DNA of 64,000 bases from Gordonibacter sp. 28C (GTDB lineage: Bacteria; Actinomycetota; Coriobacteriia; Coriobacteriales; Eggerthellaceae). Positions within the stretch are counted from its first letter, which is position 1. The number at the start of each line of letters is the position of its first letter. The position numbers and the translations under genes were made by a program. This document shows positions 43,945-51,753 of the stretch, one piece after another. A model generated the notes under the pieces. That model worked only from the letters and a program-made list of their open reading frames with translations, had not been told where the DNA came from and made no database searches. The stretch spans positions 117,783 to 181,782 of the forward strand of contig NZ_PPTR01000008.1 in NCBI RefSeq assembly GCF_003339845.1, written 5' to 3'.

Positions 43945-45990
43945 ATGACCGGGAATTTGCTGGTGTTTTACGATGCGACAACCGATGTAGACATTTTGGT
44001 TGATCAGGTGAGCAAAAATCCTCCCAGCTTGGACGCGCGCGACGTCGAGGTTGTCCGTGCGGCGAAGGCCGCCGAGGGGGAGGTGTGGTCGCCTCGGTTG
44101 CTGCCGTACCAGGACTGGTCGACGCGGGTCGAGGTGGGCGGCTGCGGGGATGGTTCCGACGGGGGCGGGGTCGACGGCGACCTGCTGGTCGTGGGCGCGT
44201 TGGGCATGGGCCTTGCGGACGACGAGCGGGAGCGGCTGCTCGCGCGCGCAACCGAGCGGCAAGGCGACGGCGTGCCAGCCCCCGTGCCCGCGTTCGAGCG
44301 TATGGACGACGGTTTGCGCGGGGCGCTGCGCGTGCGGCAGGACGAGGACGGGTACGCGCTCGTGGGCGTCGATCTGCGCCGGCTTGCCCAGGCGGCGGGA
44401 CGGGACGACGGCCTCGTCGTCCGCCTTCCCGCGTTCGTGGACGGTGTGCCCGTCGTGCGCGTGACGGCCGAGGCGTTCGCGCGGCGGCTCGTGCAAGGCG
44501 TGGGGGTGCGCGTGCTCGCGGTGCCCGACACCGTGGAGAGCATCGGCGCCGGCGCGTTCTTGGCGCTGTCGGCCCAGCGCATCCATCTGGGTCGCGGCGT
44601 GCGCGTGCTGGGCGAGCAGCCGTGCGACCTGGCGGGCGTGTCGCCCCGGCTGGCGCGGCGCGCGTACTCCGTCGACGCGCGCAACCCCTGCTTCTCGGCG
44701 CGCGAGGGCAGCCTGTTCGCCGACGGGGGAGCCGAGCTGCTGTTTCTGGCATCGCCCTATCCTGCCCACGAGGTGCTTCCCGACGGCGTGGAGCGGGTGG
44801 GCGCGGCCGCGTTCGCCGCAGGGTGCGAGCCGCCGTCGGTCGTGGACTTTCCGGCTTCGCTCGCCCGCGTGGATTCGAAGGCGTGGGACGACGCCGTATG
44901 GCGTTGCCCGCAGCGCACGGCCGCCCACCGCGCGCTGGCCAAGCGCGGCGTGCGCCTGGCCGGCCCGCGCGCCGTGGAACTCGACGGATGCTGGTACGAC
45001 TTCGACGACGTGGGCGCCGTGCTCGTGGCCGGTCCGCCGGCGCCCACCTCGGTTTCGAAGCGGTTCGCGGTCGAGGCCGCCGCACGGGCGGCGGCCGCGC
45101 GCGGGCAGGGCGCGGAGGGCGACGGGTTGCAGGCGGCGGATGCGGACGGGGCGTCATCGGCGGGGGCGGCTTCCCGCCCCGCTGCCGCGCCGAGGGATGC
45201 GCTCGTGCTGCCGCGCGAAGTGGAGGGACGGCCGCTCGTGCGCATAGGCGTCCGTGCGTTGCCGTTCGCGCCGGAAACGCTCGTCGTGCCCGACACGGTG
45301 CGCGTCGTCGAACGCGACAACGCCTGCCGGGGCACGAAGCGCCTCGCGTTGCCCAAGGGCCTGCGCTCCATCGGCGCGCACTGCTTCTGGTCGCGGGCGC
45401 TGGAGGGGCCCGTTCCCATCCCCGCGAGCGTGGGCGCCGTGGGCGAAGGCAGTTTCGAGTACGCCGTGTGCCGCCTGGAGCACACGGGCTCCGTCGTGCA
45501 CGTGTCGGCCGACCAGCTGCTCAGCTGCTTCGTGGGGGAGTCGTTGGACGGGGCGCCTGCGGTCGGGGAGGGGGTCGCGGCGGGCACCTGCCCGGATGCG
45601 CCGCCCGTTCCGTTCGACTTCGAGCGCTACGACGAGCTGCTGCGGTCGGGCAAGAACCTGCCCGACCGGCTGGGCGCCGTGCTGCATCGCCTGGCCGTTC
45701 CCTACCGCTTGTCTTCGGAGACGCGGGCGGCGCTCGCAGCCTACTTGCGCGAGCACGAGCGCGAAGCCCAGGAGCGCGTGGCACGCGAGGGCGACCGCGC
45801 CATGGTGGAGGCGCTCGTGGACGCCGGCTTCATCGACGAGCGCACGTTCGACCGGCAGATCGAGCTTTTGCGCGCCGCCAACCGCACCGACTGCGTGATC
45901 TACCTCATGGAGGAGCACCGCAAACGAACCACGCAGTTCGGGAAGGCTGGTGGCCCTGCGCCCTCCGCTCGCAGCCGCTTCGCGCTATAG
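43945..45990 (+). CDS. LRR_5 (BspA-like) repeat protein, divergent from moxR-VWA
   Basis: A 681-residue protein with no signal peptide or membrane segment. Two blocks of BspA-type leucine-rich repeats are seen: VLAVPDTVESIGAGAFLALS-like units around residues 185-310, and PETLVVPDTVRVVERDNACRG... SIGAHCFWSRALEG units around 430-500, with an Ala/Gly-rich linker between. The C-terminal ~120 residues are an alpha-helical region (RLGAVLHRLAVPYRLSSETRAALAAYL) ending in ankyrin-like CVIYLMEEHRKR. BspA repeats are usually secreted adhesins; this one seems cytoplasmic. ATG 43945 is chosen; a TTG at 43912 is an alternative. Function unknown; linked by position to the MoxR/VWA pair. Confidence 0.7.
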   Translation: MTGNLLVFYDATTDVDILVDQVSKNPPSLDARDVEVVRAAKAAEGEVWSPRLLPYQDWSTRVEVGGCGDGSDGGGVDGDLLVVGALGMGLADDERERLLARATERQGDGVPAPVPAFERMDDGLRGALRVRQDEDGYALVGVDLRRLAQAAGRDDGLVVRLPAFVDGVPVVRVTAEAFARRLVQGVGVRVLAVPDTVESIGAGAFLALSAQRIHLGRGVRVLGEQPCDLAGVSPRLARRAYSVDARNPCFSAREGSLFADGGAELLFLASPYPAHEVLPDGVERVGAAAFAAGCEPPSVVDFPASLARVDSKAWDDAVWRCPQRTAAHRALAKRGVRLAGPRAVELDGCWYDFDDVGAVLVAGPPAPTSVSKRFAVEAAARAAAARGQGAEGDGLQAADADGASSAGAASRPAAAPRDALVLPREVEGRPLVRIGVRALPFAPETLVVPDTVRVVERDNACRGTKRLALPKGLRSIGAHCFWSRALEGPVPIPASVGAVGEGSFEYAVCRLEHTGSVVHVSADQLLSCFVGESLDGAPAVGEGVAAGTCPDAPPVPFDFERYDELLRSGKNLPDRLGAVLHRLAVPYRLSSETRAALAAYLREHEREAQERVAREGDRAMVEALVDAGFIDERTFDRQIELLRAANRTDCVIYLMEEHRKRTTQFGKAGGPAPSARSRFAL

Positions 45991-45998
45991 CATCCTAG

Positions 45999-46035
45999 AA
46001 TGTCCCAAATGGGGACTGTCCCCTTTTGGGACATT
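45999..46035. repeat. REP-like hairpin of the GGGGAC type (copy 2)
   Basis: A 17-bp inverted repeat with one mismatch (AATGTCCCAAATGGGGA and complement, 3-base loop). It lies directly between the convergent LRR and MFS genes and shares the ATGTCC...GGGGA ... TCCCC design with 42253-42287. Confidence 0.7.
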
Positions 46036-47361
46036 TTACTTGACGGCGGGGAGGGGCTTCTCGCGCTCGACTGGAGCAACGTCCTCAGTGGTCTCCGCCG
46101 CGTCGAGCGCCTTCACGCTGGGAAGCAGGGCCGCCACGATGCCGATTCCCAAAATGAACACGCCGTCGACCACGAAGAAGCTCGTCACGCCGATGCCCTC
46201 CGCCAGGGCCCCGCCCAACGCGGTGCCCAACGGGATGCCCAGCCCCATGAGCGCGGACAGCAATCCCATCACGCGACCGAGCTTGTCCTCGGCCACGTTC
46301 TTCTGCAGAAGCGTCATGAGAGGTCCGTTGAACCAGGCGCATGCCACGGCCATGAGGCCCATCGCCACCACGAACGCCGGGAACAGGCCGGACGGCAGCA
46401 GGCCGCCCACCGTGGTGGCCGCGCCCACCGCGAGCGCCGCCACCACGATGACGCGCGTCAGCCGGCTGGCGTCGCCGCGCGCCATGAGCGCGAGCGAGCC
46501 TGCCAGCATGCCGATGCCGAACACGGCCGTCACCAGCGAGGCCATATAGCCGTCGCCGCCGAAGTGAGACGCAACCATGAGCGGCAGTATGGAGTCGATG
46601 GGCCCGTAGGCCATCATGCCCAGCACCACGGCGAGCACGAGCGCGAGCAGCCCCTTGTTGGAAACGAGCGCTCGCCAGCCCTCCACGACGTTCTGCCGTG
46701 CGCTCTGCTTGACGGTCTCTTCCGACACGACGGTGGGGATGCGGGCGAACAGCATGGCGGCCACCGAGGCCAACGCGCCGGCGGCGTTCAGGAACAGCAC
46801 GGCTTGGAACCCGATGGTCGTGTACAGGAAGATGCCCAGCGCCGGAGCGGCTATCATGGAGAAGCTGCCCAGCAGGTTGTCCAGCATGTTGATGCGCAGC
46901 AGGTGCTTCTCGGGCACCATGAGCGGCATGGCCGAATTGAACGCGGGGGTGCGGAACGCCTGGCCCACGCCGCATGCGCACACCAAGACCAAGATGAGTT
47001 CGAGCGACACGTGCCCGAGCGCGATGCACGTTCCCATGATCAGGGCCACGGCCGCTATGAACAGGTCGCATACGATGATGATGCGTTTGCGGTTGAAGCG
47101 GTCGGCCATCACGCCGCCCAAGGGAGACAGCAGTCCCACGGGTAGGAAGGCGCACACGTACACGAAGGCGAGCGCGAGCGGGCTGCCCGTCGATTCCGTG
47201 ACGTACCAAACGGCGGCGTAGTTCGCGGCCATGCTGGCGAAGCTGGTGAAGGCGAAGCCCACCCAGACGGTCGCCACCACGGCCAGCCACCGGCGCGGCA
47301 GCGGGCGTCCGCCCACGGCGGTGGCGGGAGAGGCGTCGTTGTTCTCAGGATTCGTGCTCAT
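46036..47361 (-). CDS. MFS exporter, MefA-like (paralogue of the one at 16852-18156)
   Basis: A 441-residue twelve-helix transporter. GGVMADRFNRKRIII is the loop 2-3 motif; PLMVPEKHLLRINMLDNLLGS and MAVACAWFNGPLMTLLQKNV match the first MFS protein of the window. ATG 47359-47361 is set by AAGGAG 8 bases upstream; a longer open frame upstream has no site. The gene is followed by the REP-like hairpin. The two paralogues have different C-terminal tails, suggesting different substrates or simply divergence. Confidence 0.87.
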   Translation of the reverse strand: MSTNPENNDASPATAVGGRPLPRRWLAVVATVWVGFAFTSFASMAANYAAVWYVTESTGSPLALAFVYVCAFLPVGLLSPLGGVMADRFNRKRIIIVCDLFIAAVALIMGTCIALGHVSLELILVLVCACGVGQAFRTPAFNSAMPLMVPEKHLLRINMLDNLLGSFSMIAAPALGIFLYTTIGFQAVLFLNAAGALASVAAMLFARIPTVVSEETVKQSARQNVVEGWRALVSNKGLLALVLAVVLGMMAYGPIDSILPLMVASHFGGDGYMASLVTAVFGIGMLAGSLALMARGDASRLTRVIVVAALAVGAATTVGGLLPSGLFPAFVVAMGLMAVACAWFNGPLMTLLQKNVAEDKLGRVMGLLSALMGLGIPLGTALGGALAEGIGVTSFFVVDGVFILGIGIVAALLPSVKALDAAETTEDVAPVEREKPLPAVK

Positions 47362-47686
47362 GCTGGTTCTCCTTGCGGTTCTCGGTTCTCTTTCGACACT
47401 GCCCATCGTGAGGTTGCGGTGCGGTTTCCTCCACCGATTCCAATAGGCAAACGCCGCAATTATTGGTTGCGGGGGCCGAAACAAGGTAAATCCGATGCGG
47501 AATTCGCCTCGACGCACCGCGTGTTGGCGGAAAAGCGCCAAACGTCGGAAGACCGCTCGAGGGGCGTTGGGTTTTCGTTGGGTTTGCGCAAGGTTCGCAC
47601 GGTTGTCCGAATCGCCTTTCACGCGTTCGGCGCCGCTGGTATACTTGATGGCTCCGAAGCTGTTTTGCAGGCAAGAGAGGTGCGCG
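47362..47686. other. Divergent region between MFS and recN
   Basis: No gene. It contains a likely recN -10 TATACT at 47640-47645, with TTTCAC 17 bases before it as a weak -35. No CGAAC-N4-GTTC box is present, unlike uvrB. Confidence 0.5.
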
Positions 47687-49405
47687 ATGATCGATGAGAT
47701 CCAGGTTGAGAACCTTGCGCTGATCCGCGAGGCGGCGCTCGAGCCGGCACGGGGCTTGACGGTGCTCACGGGCGAGACCGGTGCGGGCAAAACGGCGTTG
47801 CTCTCGGCGTTGAAACTGCTCATGGGCGCGCGTGCCGACAAGGAGGCCGTGCGCGACGGCGCCGAGGCGCTCGCGGTGTCGGGCCGGTTCTACGGCGCGT
47901 TCCCCGCTGCGGTCGCAGAGGATTCCGACGCGCCCTGCGCCGAGGCGCCCGCTGCGGCCGCAGAGGCGTCGGGGGACGACCGCGCGGACGACGTCGAGCT
48001 CGTGGCCGCGCGCCGCGTCACGGCGGACGGCCGCTCGCGCGTCACGCTCGACGGGCGCATGGCGAGCGTGGGGGAGCTCGCGCGCGCCATCGCACCCACC
48101 ATCGACCTGTGCGGCCAGCACGAGCACCAGCAGCTCATGAGGCCCGCCGTGCACGTGCGCATGCTCGACGCCTGGGCCGGCGAAGCCGTGGCCGAGGCGC
48201 GCGCCGCGTACGAGGGGGCGTTCGCTGCGGCTGCTGCCGCCGCCGCGGAGCTCGCGCGCGTGCGCGAGGCCGGCGAAGCGTCGTCGGCCAAGCTGGACGA
48301 GGCGCGGTTCACGCTCTCCCGCATCGACGCGGTCGATCCGCACGAAGGCGAGTACGACGAGCTTGCCGCCGATCTGGCGAAGGTCGAGCACGCCGAAGCG
48401 CTGGCGACCGCCGCGAACGCGGCCCACGAGGCGCTCGCGGGGGAGGACGGGGCCATCGACGCCCTCAACGCCGCCGTGTCGGCCCTCGACGGCGGCGCGC
48501 GCTTCGACTCGGCGCTCGGCGCCTATGCGGAATCCTTGCGCGAGGTGGGCTACGTGCTGGAGGACGTGGCCCGCGAGGCGCGCGATTACCGCGACGGCGT
48601 GGAGTTCGACCCCGAGACGCTCGCGCAGCAACAGGAGCGCATGGCCGCGCTGCAGGGGCTCATGCGCGCGTACGGCCCGCGCATGGACGACGTGCTGGAG
48701 CGACGCGCCGAGGCGGCAGACCTCGTTTCGCTCGTGGACGACGCCGCCGAGCGCGAGCGCGCGGCGCAAAAAGACGTCGACGCGGCGGAGGTCGCGCTTG
48801 CCGACGCCGCCCGCGCGCTGGACGCCGCCCGCGCCGACGCCGCCCCCCGCTTCGCCGACGAGGTGGGGGCGCAGATGGACCGCTTGGAGATGGGAGGGGC
48901 CCGGCTCGTGTGCGACCTTGCGCCTCTCGATCGCGAGCAGTGGACGAAAACGGGCCCCTCGGCCGTAGAGTTCCTGTTCCGCCCCGGCCCCGGCATGCAG
49001 GCGCGCCCGCTGGCGCGCATCGCGTCGGGCGGCGAGGTGAGCCGCGTCATGCTGGCCATCAAGGTGGTGCTGGGCTCCACCGACGACGTGGACACGCTCG
49101 TGTTCGACGAGGTGGACGCCGGCGTGGGCGGCTCGACCGCCGTGGCGCTGGCCGAGGTGCTGGCCGACCTCGCGCGCACGCACCAGGTTATCGTGGTGAC
49201 GCACCTGGCGCAGGTGGCCGTGCGCGGCGAGGCCCACTACGTCGTGCGCAAAGTCGAAGGCGCGGGCGGCATGCCCGAGACCGATCTGCGCCGTCTCGCC
49301 GCAGACGAGCGCCCCGCCGAGATCGCCCGTATGCTCTCCGGCGATGCCACCGAAACATCCCTCGCCCACGCCCGCGAGATGCTGGAGGGCGCGCTGCGCG
49401 GCTAG
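47687..49405 (+). CDS. recN: DNA repair protein RecN
   Basis: SMC-like ATPase of double-strand-break repair, 572 residues. IDEIQVENLALIREAAL and Walker A TGETGAGKTALLSALKLLMG at the N terminus, DLCGQHEHQQLM in the first half, two coiled-coil stretches, and the C-terminal ABC-type SGGEVSRVMLAIKV, Walker B TLVFDEVDAGVGG and switch THLAQVA. An Ala/Asp-rich insert lies near residues 80-100. Start set by AGAGAGG. The stop overlaps the convergent MFS stop by 4 bases. Confidence 0.95.
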   Translation: MIDEIQVENLALIREAALEPARGLTVLTGETGAGKTALLSALKLLMGARADKEAVRDGAEALAVSGRFYGAFPAAVAEDSDAPCAEAPAAAAEASGDDRADDVELVAARRVTADGRSRVTLDGRMASVGELARAIAPTIDLCGQHEHQQLMRPAVHVRMLDAWAGEAVAEARAAYEGAFAAAAAAAAELARVREAGEASSAKLDEARFTLSRIDAVDPHEGEYDELAADLAKVEHAEALATAANAAHEALAGEDGAIDALNAAVSALDGGARFDSALGAYAESLREVGYVLEDVAREARDYRDGVEFDPETLAQQQERMAALQGLMRAYGPRMDDVLERRAEAADLVSLVDDAAERERAAQKDVDAAEVALADAARALDAARADAAPRFADEVGAQMDRLEMGGARLVCDLAPLDREQWTKTGPSAVEFLFRPGPGMQARPLARIASGGEVSRVMLAIKVVLGSTDDVDTLVFDEVDAGVGGSTAVALAEVLADLARTHQVIVVTHLAQVAVRGEAHYVVRKVEGAGGMPETDLRRLAADERPAEIARMLSGDATETSLAHAREMLEGALRG

Positions 49406-50844
49406 CTTGGGATCTCCGCCGGCTTCGAGGCCTCAGGTGCTCGAGCGGCCGAGCTTTCTCGGCTCGGCGCCCCCGGCGACGCCCCTTTCCGCTCGATACG
49501 GCGGGGGAGCGTTCGCGTCATGGCGGTGCCCACTGCGGCCGCGCCGATGCACAGGGCGAACACGGGTAGCGCGCTATTCACGAACGACGCGCCGGCCGCC
49601 GCGCCGCATGCGGCCGATCCCACGGTGCCTCCCATTCCGCGGAAGAACAGCGAGAGCGAGGTCGCCTTCCCCATGTCGCGCGGTTCGACGGCGGTTTGGG
49701 CTGCGATGTTCGTCATGGGCATGTTCGCCCCGATGCCGAATCCGAGCACGGCGGACGAGCACGCGAGCTGCACCATGCCGGTGGTGCGGTCCACCAGGCA
49801 TAGCAGCAGCGCCCCGGCGCCCAGCACGATGAACCCCACGCGGCTGATAGCCCGCATTCTCCCGTTTGCGCCGAAGATCCTTCCCGACAACGTGCTCCCC
49901 ACCACCAACGCGAGCGTCATGGGGATGGTGGCCAGCGCCGAGGCGGTCGACGACAGGCCGAGCCCCTCCTGCACGAATCTAGGCACGAACATAACGCCCA
50001 CGAGCAGGACGAACTGGGCGCAGAATCCCAGCGCTATCGCCCCGTTCATCTGCGCGCGACCGAAAAACGACACGGGGACGATGGCGTGCTCGCGGCTGCG
50101 CTCGACCAGTGCGAGCACGACCGCCATGGCGGCGGCCAGCGCGAGCAGCCCGAAGAACGGCGCCGACCACCAGGAAAAGACGCTCCCCGTGAGGCTGAAC
50201 GCGAGCGTCAGCGGAACGACGACGGCCGTCGCGCACACGGCGCCCGAAACATCGAACGAGCGCGACGCGTGCGCCTGCTTTCCCGGAAGGAACCGCACTA
50301 CCAGCACGAGCGCGATCACGCTCAGGGGCAGGTTGACAAGGAATATCCAATGCCAACCGGCCAGGTCGGCGATGAGCCCGCCTGCGAGAGGCCCGGCGAT
50401 GCTGGCCAGGCCGTACATGGACGAGAGGATGCCCATGTACTTCCCGCGCACGCGCGGCTCGAACAGCTCGGCCATGGCTATGAACACACCGGCCTCCACC
50501 AAGCCGCCGCCCGCGCCCTGCGCGGCGCGCCATGCCGCGAGCGCGTCCAAGCTGCTCGACAGGGCGCAGCAGACCGAGGCGACGGCGAACACGGTGATGC
50601 CGCAGGCGAACACCCGCTTGTGCCCGAACCGCGCCGAGCACGCCCCGCACAGCAGGGTCGCCAGCGTGCAGGTGAGCAGGTAGGTGGTGAACGGCCACGT
50701 GTAATGATCGAAGCTGTTCAGGCTTTGCGCGATACGCGGCATGGCCGTGCTCACGATGGTGGCGTCGAGCGCCGCCATGAACAGGCTCAAAGCGAGGCCC
50801 GCCAGCACCGCCCCTGTAGGGAAGGGTTTGTTCTGCATGTTCAT
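49402..50844 (-). CDS. DHA2-type MFS multidrug exporter under PadR control
   Basis: A 480-residue EmrB/QacA-family transporter, fourteen helices expected: LDATIVSTAMPRIAQSLNSFDHYTWPFTTYLL is the motif D1 region, then GGGLVEAGVFIAMAELFEPRVRGKYMG and GPLAGGLIADLAGWHWIFLVNLP. It lies 120 bases downstream of padR and has its own ACTATCA-G-TGATAGT site upstream, so the PadR protein probably represses both. Substrate unknown; likely a toxic compound that releases PadR. Confidence 0.9.
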   Translation of the reverse strand: MNMQNKPFPTGAVLAGLALSLFMAALDATIVSTAMPRIAQSLNSFDHYTWPFTTYLLTCTLATLLCGACSARFGHKRVFACGITVFAVASVCCALSSSLDALAAWRAAQGAGGGLVEAGVFIAMAELFEPRVRGKYMGILSSMYGLASIAGPLAGGLIADLAGWHWIFLVNLPLSVIALVLVVRFLPGKQAHASRSFDVSGAVCATAVVVPLTLAFSLTGSVFSWWSAPFFGLLALAAAMAVVLALVERSREHAIVPVSFFGRAQMNGAIALGFCAQFVLLVGVMFVPRFVQEGLGLSSTASALATIPMTLALVVGSTLSGRIFGANGRMRAISRVGFIVLGAGALLLCLVDRTTGMVQLACSSAVLGFGIGANMPMTNIAAQTAVEPRDMGKATSLSLFFRGMGGTVGSAACGAAAGASFVNSALPVFALCIGAAAVGTAMTRTLPRRIERKGASPGAPSRESSAARAPEASKPAEIPS

Positions 50845-50866
50845 GCTATCTCCTATCTTAAATACT

Positions 50867-50881
50867 ACTATCAGTGATAGT
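50867..50881 (-). promoter_or_regulatory. PadR operator, upstream of the DHA2 exporter
   Basis: Perfect 15-bp palindrome ACTATCA-G-TGATAGT, 23 bases upstream of the exporter start. The same core is found upstream of padR. Confidence 0.75.
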
Positions 50882-50963
50882 TATTAGTTGAAAAAGAAAC
50901 CGGGCGAACCGGTTTCCGTCATCGAGCCCTCCCGCTGCCAGACGCTTGAGGCGAGGGTTCGTT

Positions 50964-51491
50964 TCAAGGCTTGCCGTAGAGATCCTCCTTGAACCGTTCC
51001 AGATGCTCCGCCACCAGGCGGTAGGTGGCGGAGCACAGCTCCATGGTCGCCCGCGCTTCGATGCGGTCGTAAGAGGGGATCATCCCGTCGACGCGTTCCG
51101 CCGTGCCGAGGTGCGTCTCGACAAGCTCGTCGATCAGGGCGCGCCCCGTATCCTCGCTCACCAGGGTGATGTTCGCCAAGATGGGAAGGAACCCGAAGTC
51201 CACCCGCGCGGGCAGCGCCGCCGCCTCGTCCATGAGCTCGGCGAACCGCTCGCGTCCCTTGTCGGTGATGGTGTACACCGTCTTCTCGGGCATCTCGCCC
51301 TCTTTGACGACCGTGCCGTCGGCGCAGCCCTCGTCGCACAGGCGAATAAGGTTGCGGTACACCGAGGGCGAGCTGATGCGTATCCAGCGCCGGACGTTGC
51401 GCTGTTCCATCGTCTTGTCCATCTCGTACGCGCTCATGGGACGCTCGATGAGCGCGCCCAGAATCATGATCTCGATCGAATGGCTTGCCAT
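50964..51491 (-). CDS. PadR-family regulator
   Basis: A 175-residue regulator. Residues ~5-85 are the PadR winged helix (IEIMILGALIERPMSAYEMDKTMEQRNVRRWIRISSPSVYRNLIRLCDEG, with EKTVYTITDKGRERF), followed by a C-terminal coiled-coil dimerisation domain. GAGGAGG precedes ATG 51491; an upstream frame start at 51521 would put the N terminus inside the operator and is rejected. It represses itself and the adjacent exporter in all likelihood. Confidence 0.9.
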   Translation of the reverse strand: MASHSIEIMILGALIERPMSAYEMDKTMEQRNVRRWIRISSPSVYRNLIRLCDEGCADGTVVKEGEMPEKTVYTITDKGRERFAELMDEAAALPARVDFGFLPILANITLVSEDTGRALIDELVETHLGTAERVDGMIPSYDRIEARATMELCSATYRLVAEHLERFKEDLYGKP

Positions 51492-51521
51492 CGTTCGCCT
51501 CCTCGGTCTCTGTCGTGGCAT

Positions 51522-51540
51522 ATACTATCACTGATAGTAT
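51522..51540 (-). promoter_or_regulatory. PadR operator, upstream of padR
   Basis: Perfect 19-bp palindrome ATACTATCACTGATAGTAT, 30 bases upstream of the padR start. Its 13-bp core CTATCA-N-TGATAG equals that of the tet operator. Confidence 0.8.
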
Positions 51541-51561
51541 GAAAAGCAAGGGGAGAATCCT

Positions 51562-51581
51562 GTAGGGGCGCTCTCCAGAGC
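51562..51581. repeat. Second copy of the GTAGGGGCG repeat
   Basis: Twenty bases identical to 4352-4371, beginning GTAGGGGCGCTCTCC. Here the right half is not palindromic, so it is a degenerate or half copy of the REP-like hairpin near dxs. Confidence 0.55.
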
Positions 51582-51696
51582 TCCGTTCCGGCGAAGGCGG
51601 AAACGGGCCAAACGTTCCGCAAAGCGCTCGAACGGGACGAACGTTTCTTCAGCGGAAAACCGGTCGCCCCGCGACGCACGGCGTACGCGCGCAAAA

Positions 51697-51723
51697 AAAA
51701 CGAGGGCGCGATGCCCTCGTTTT
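51697..51723 (-). terminator. Terminator of the MFS-CBS gene
   Basis: AAAACGAGGGC-gcgat-GCCCTCGTTTT, 11-bp stem. Read leftward it follows the MFS-CBS stop by about 30 bases and ends in a run of T (the A-tract at 51693-51700). It could also work rightward. Confidence 0.85.
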
Positions 51724-51753
51724 CCCATCGATTGCTCTTGGGCGCGCCCCTCG

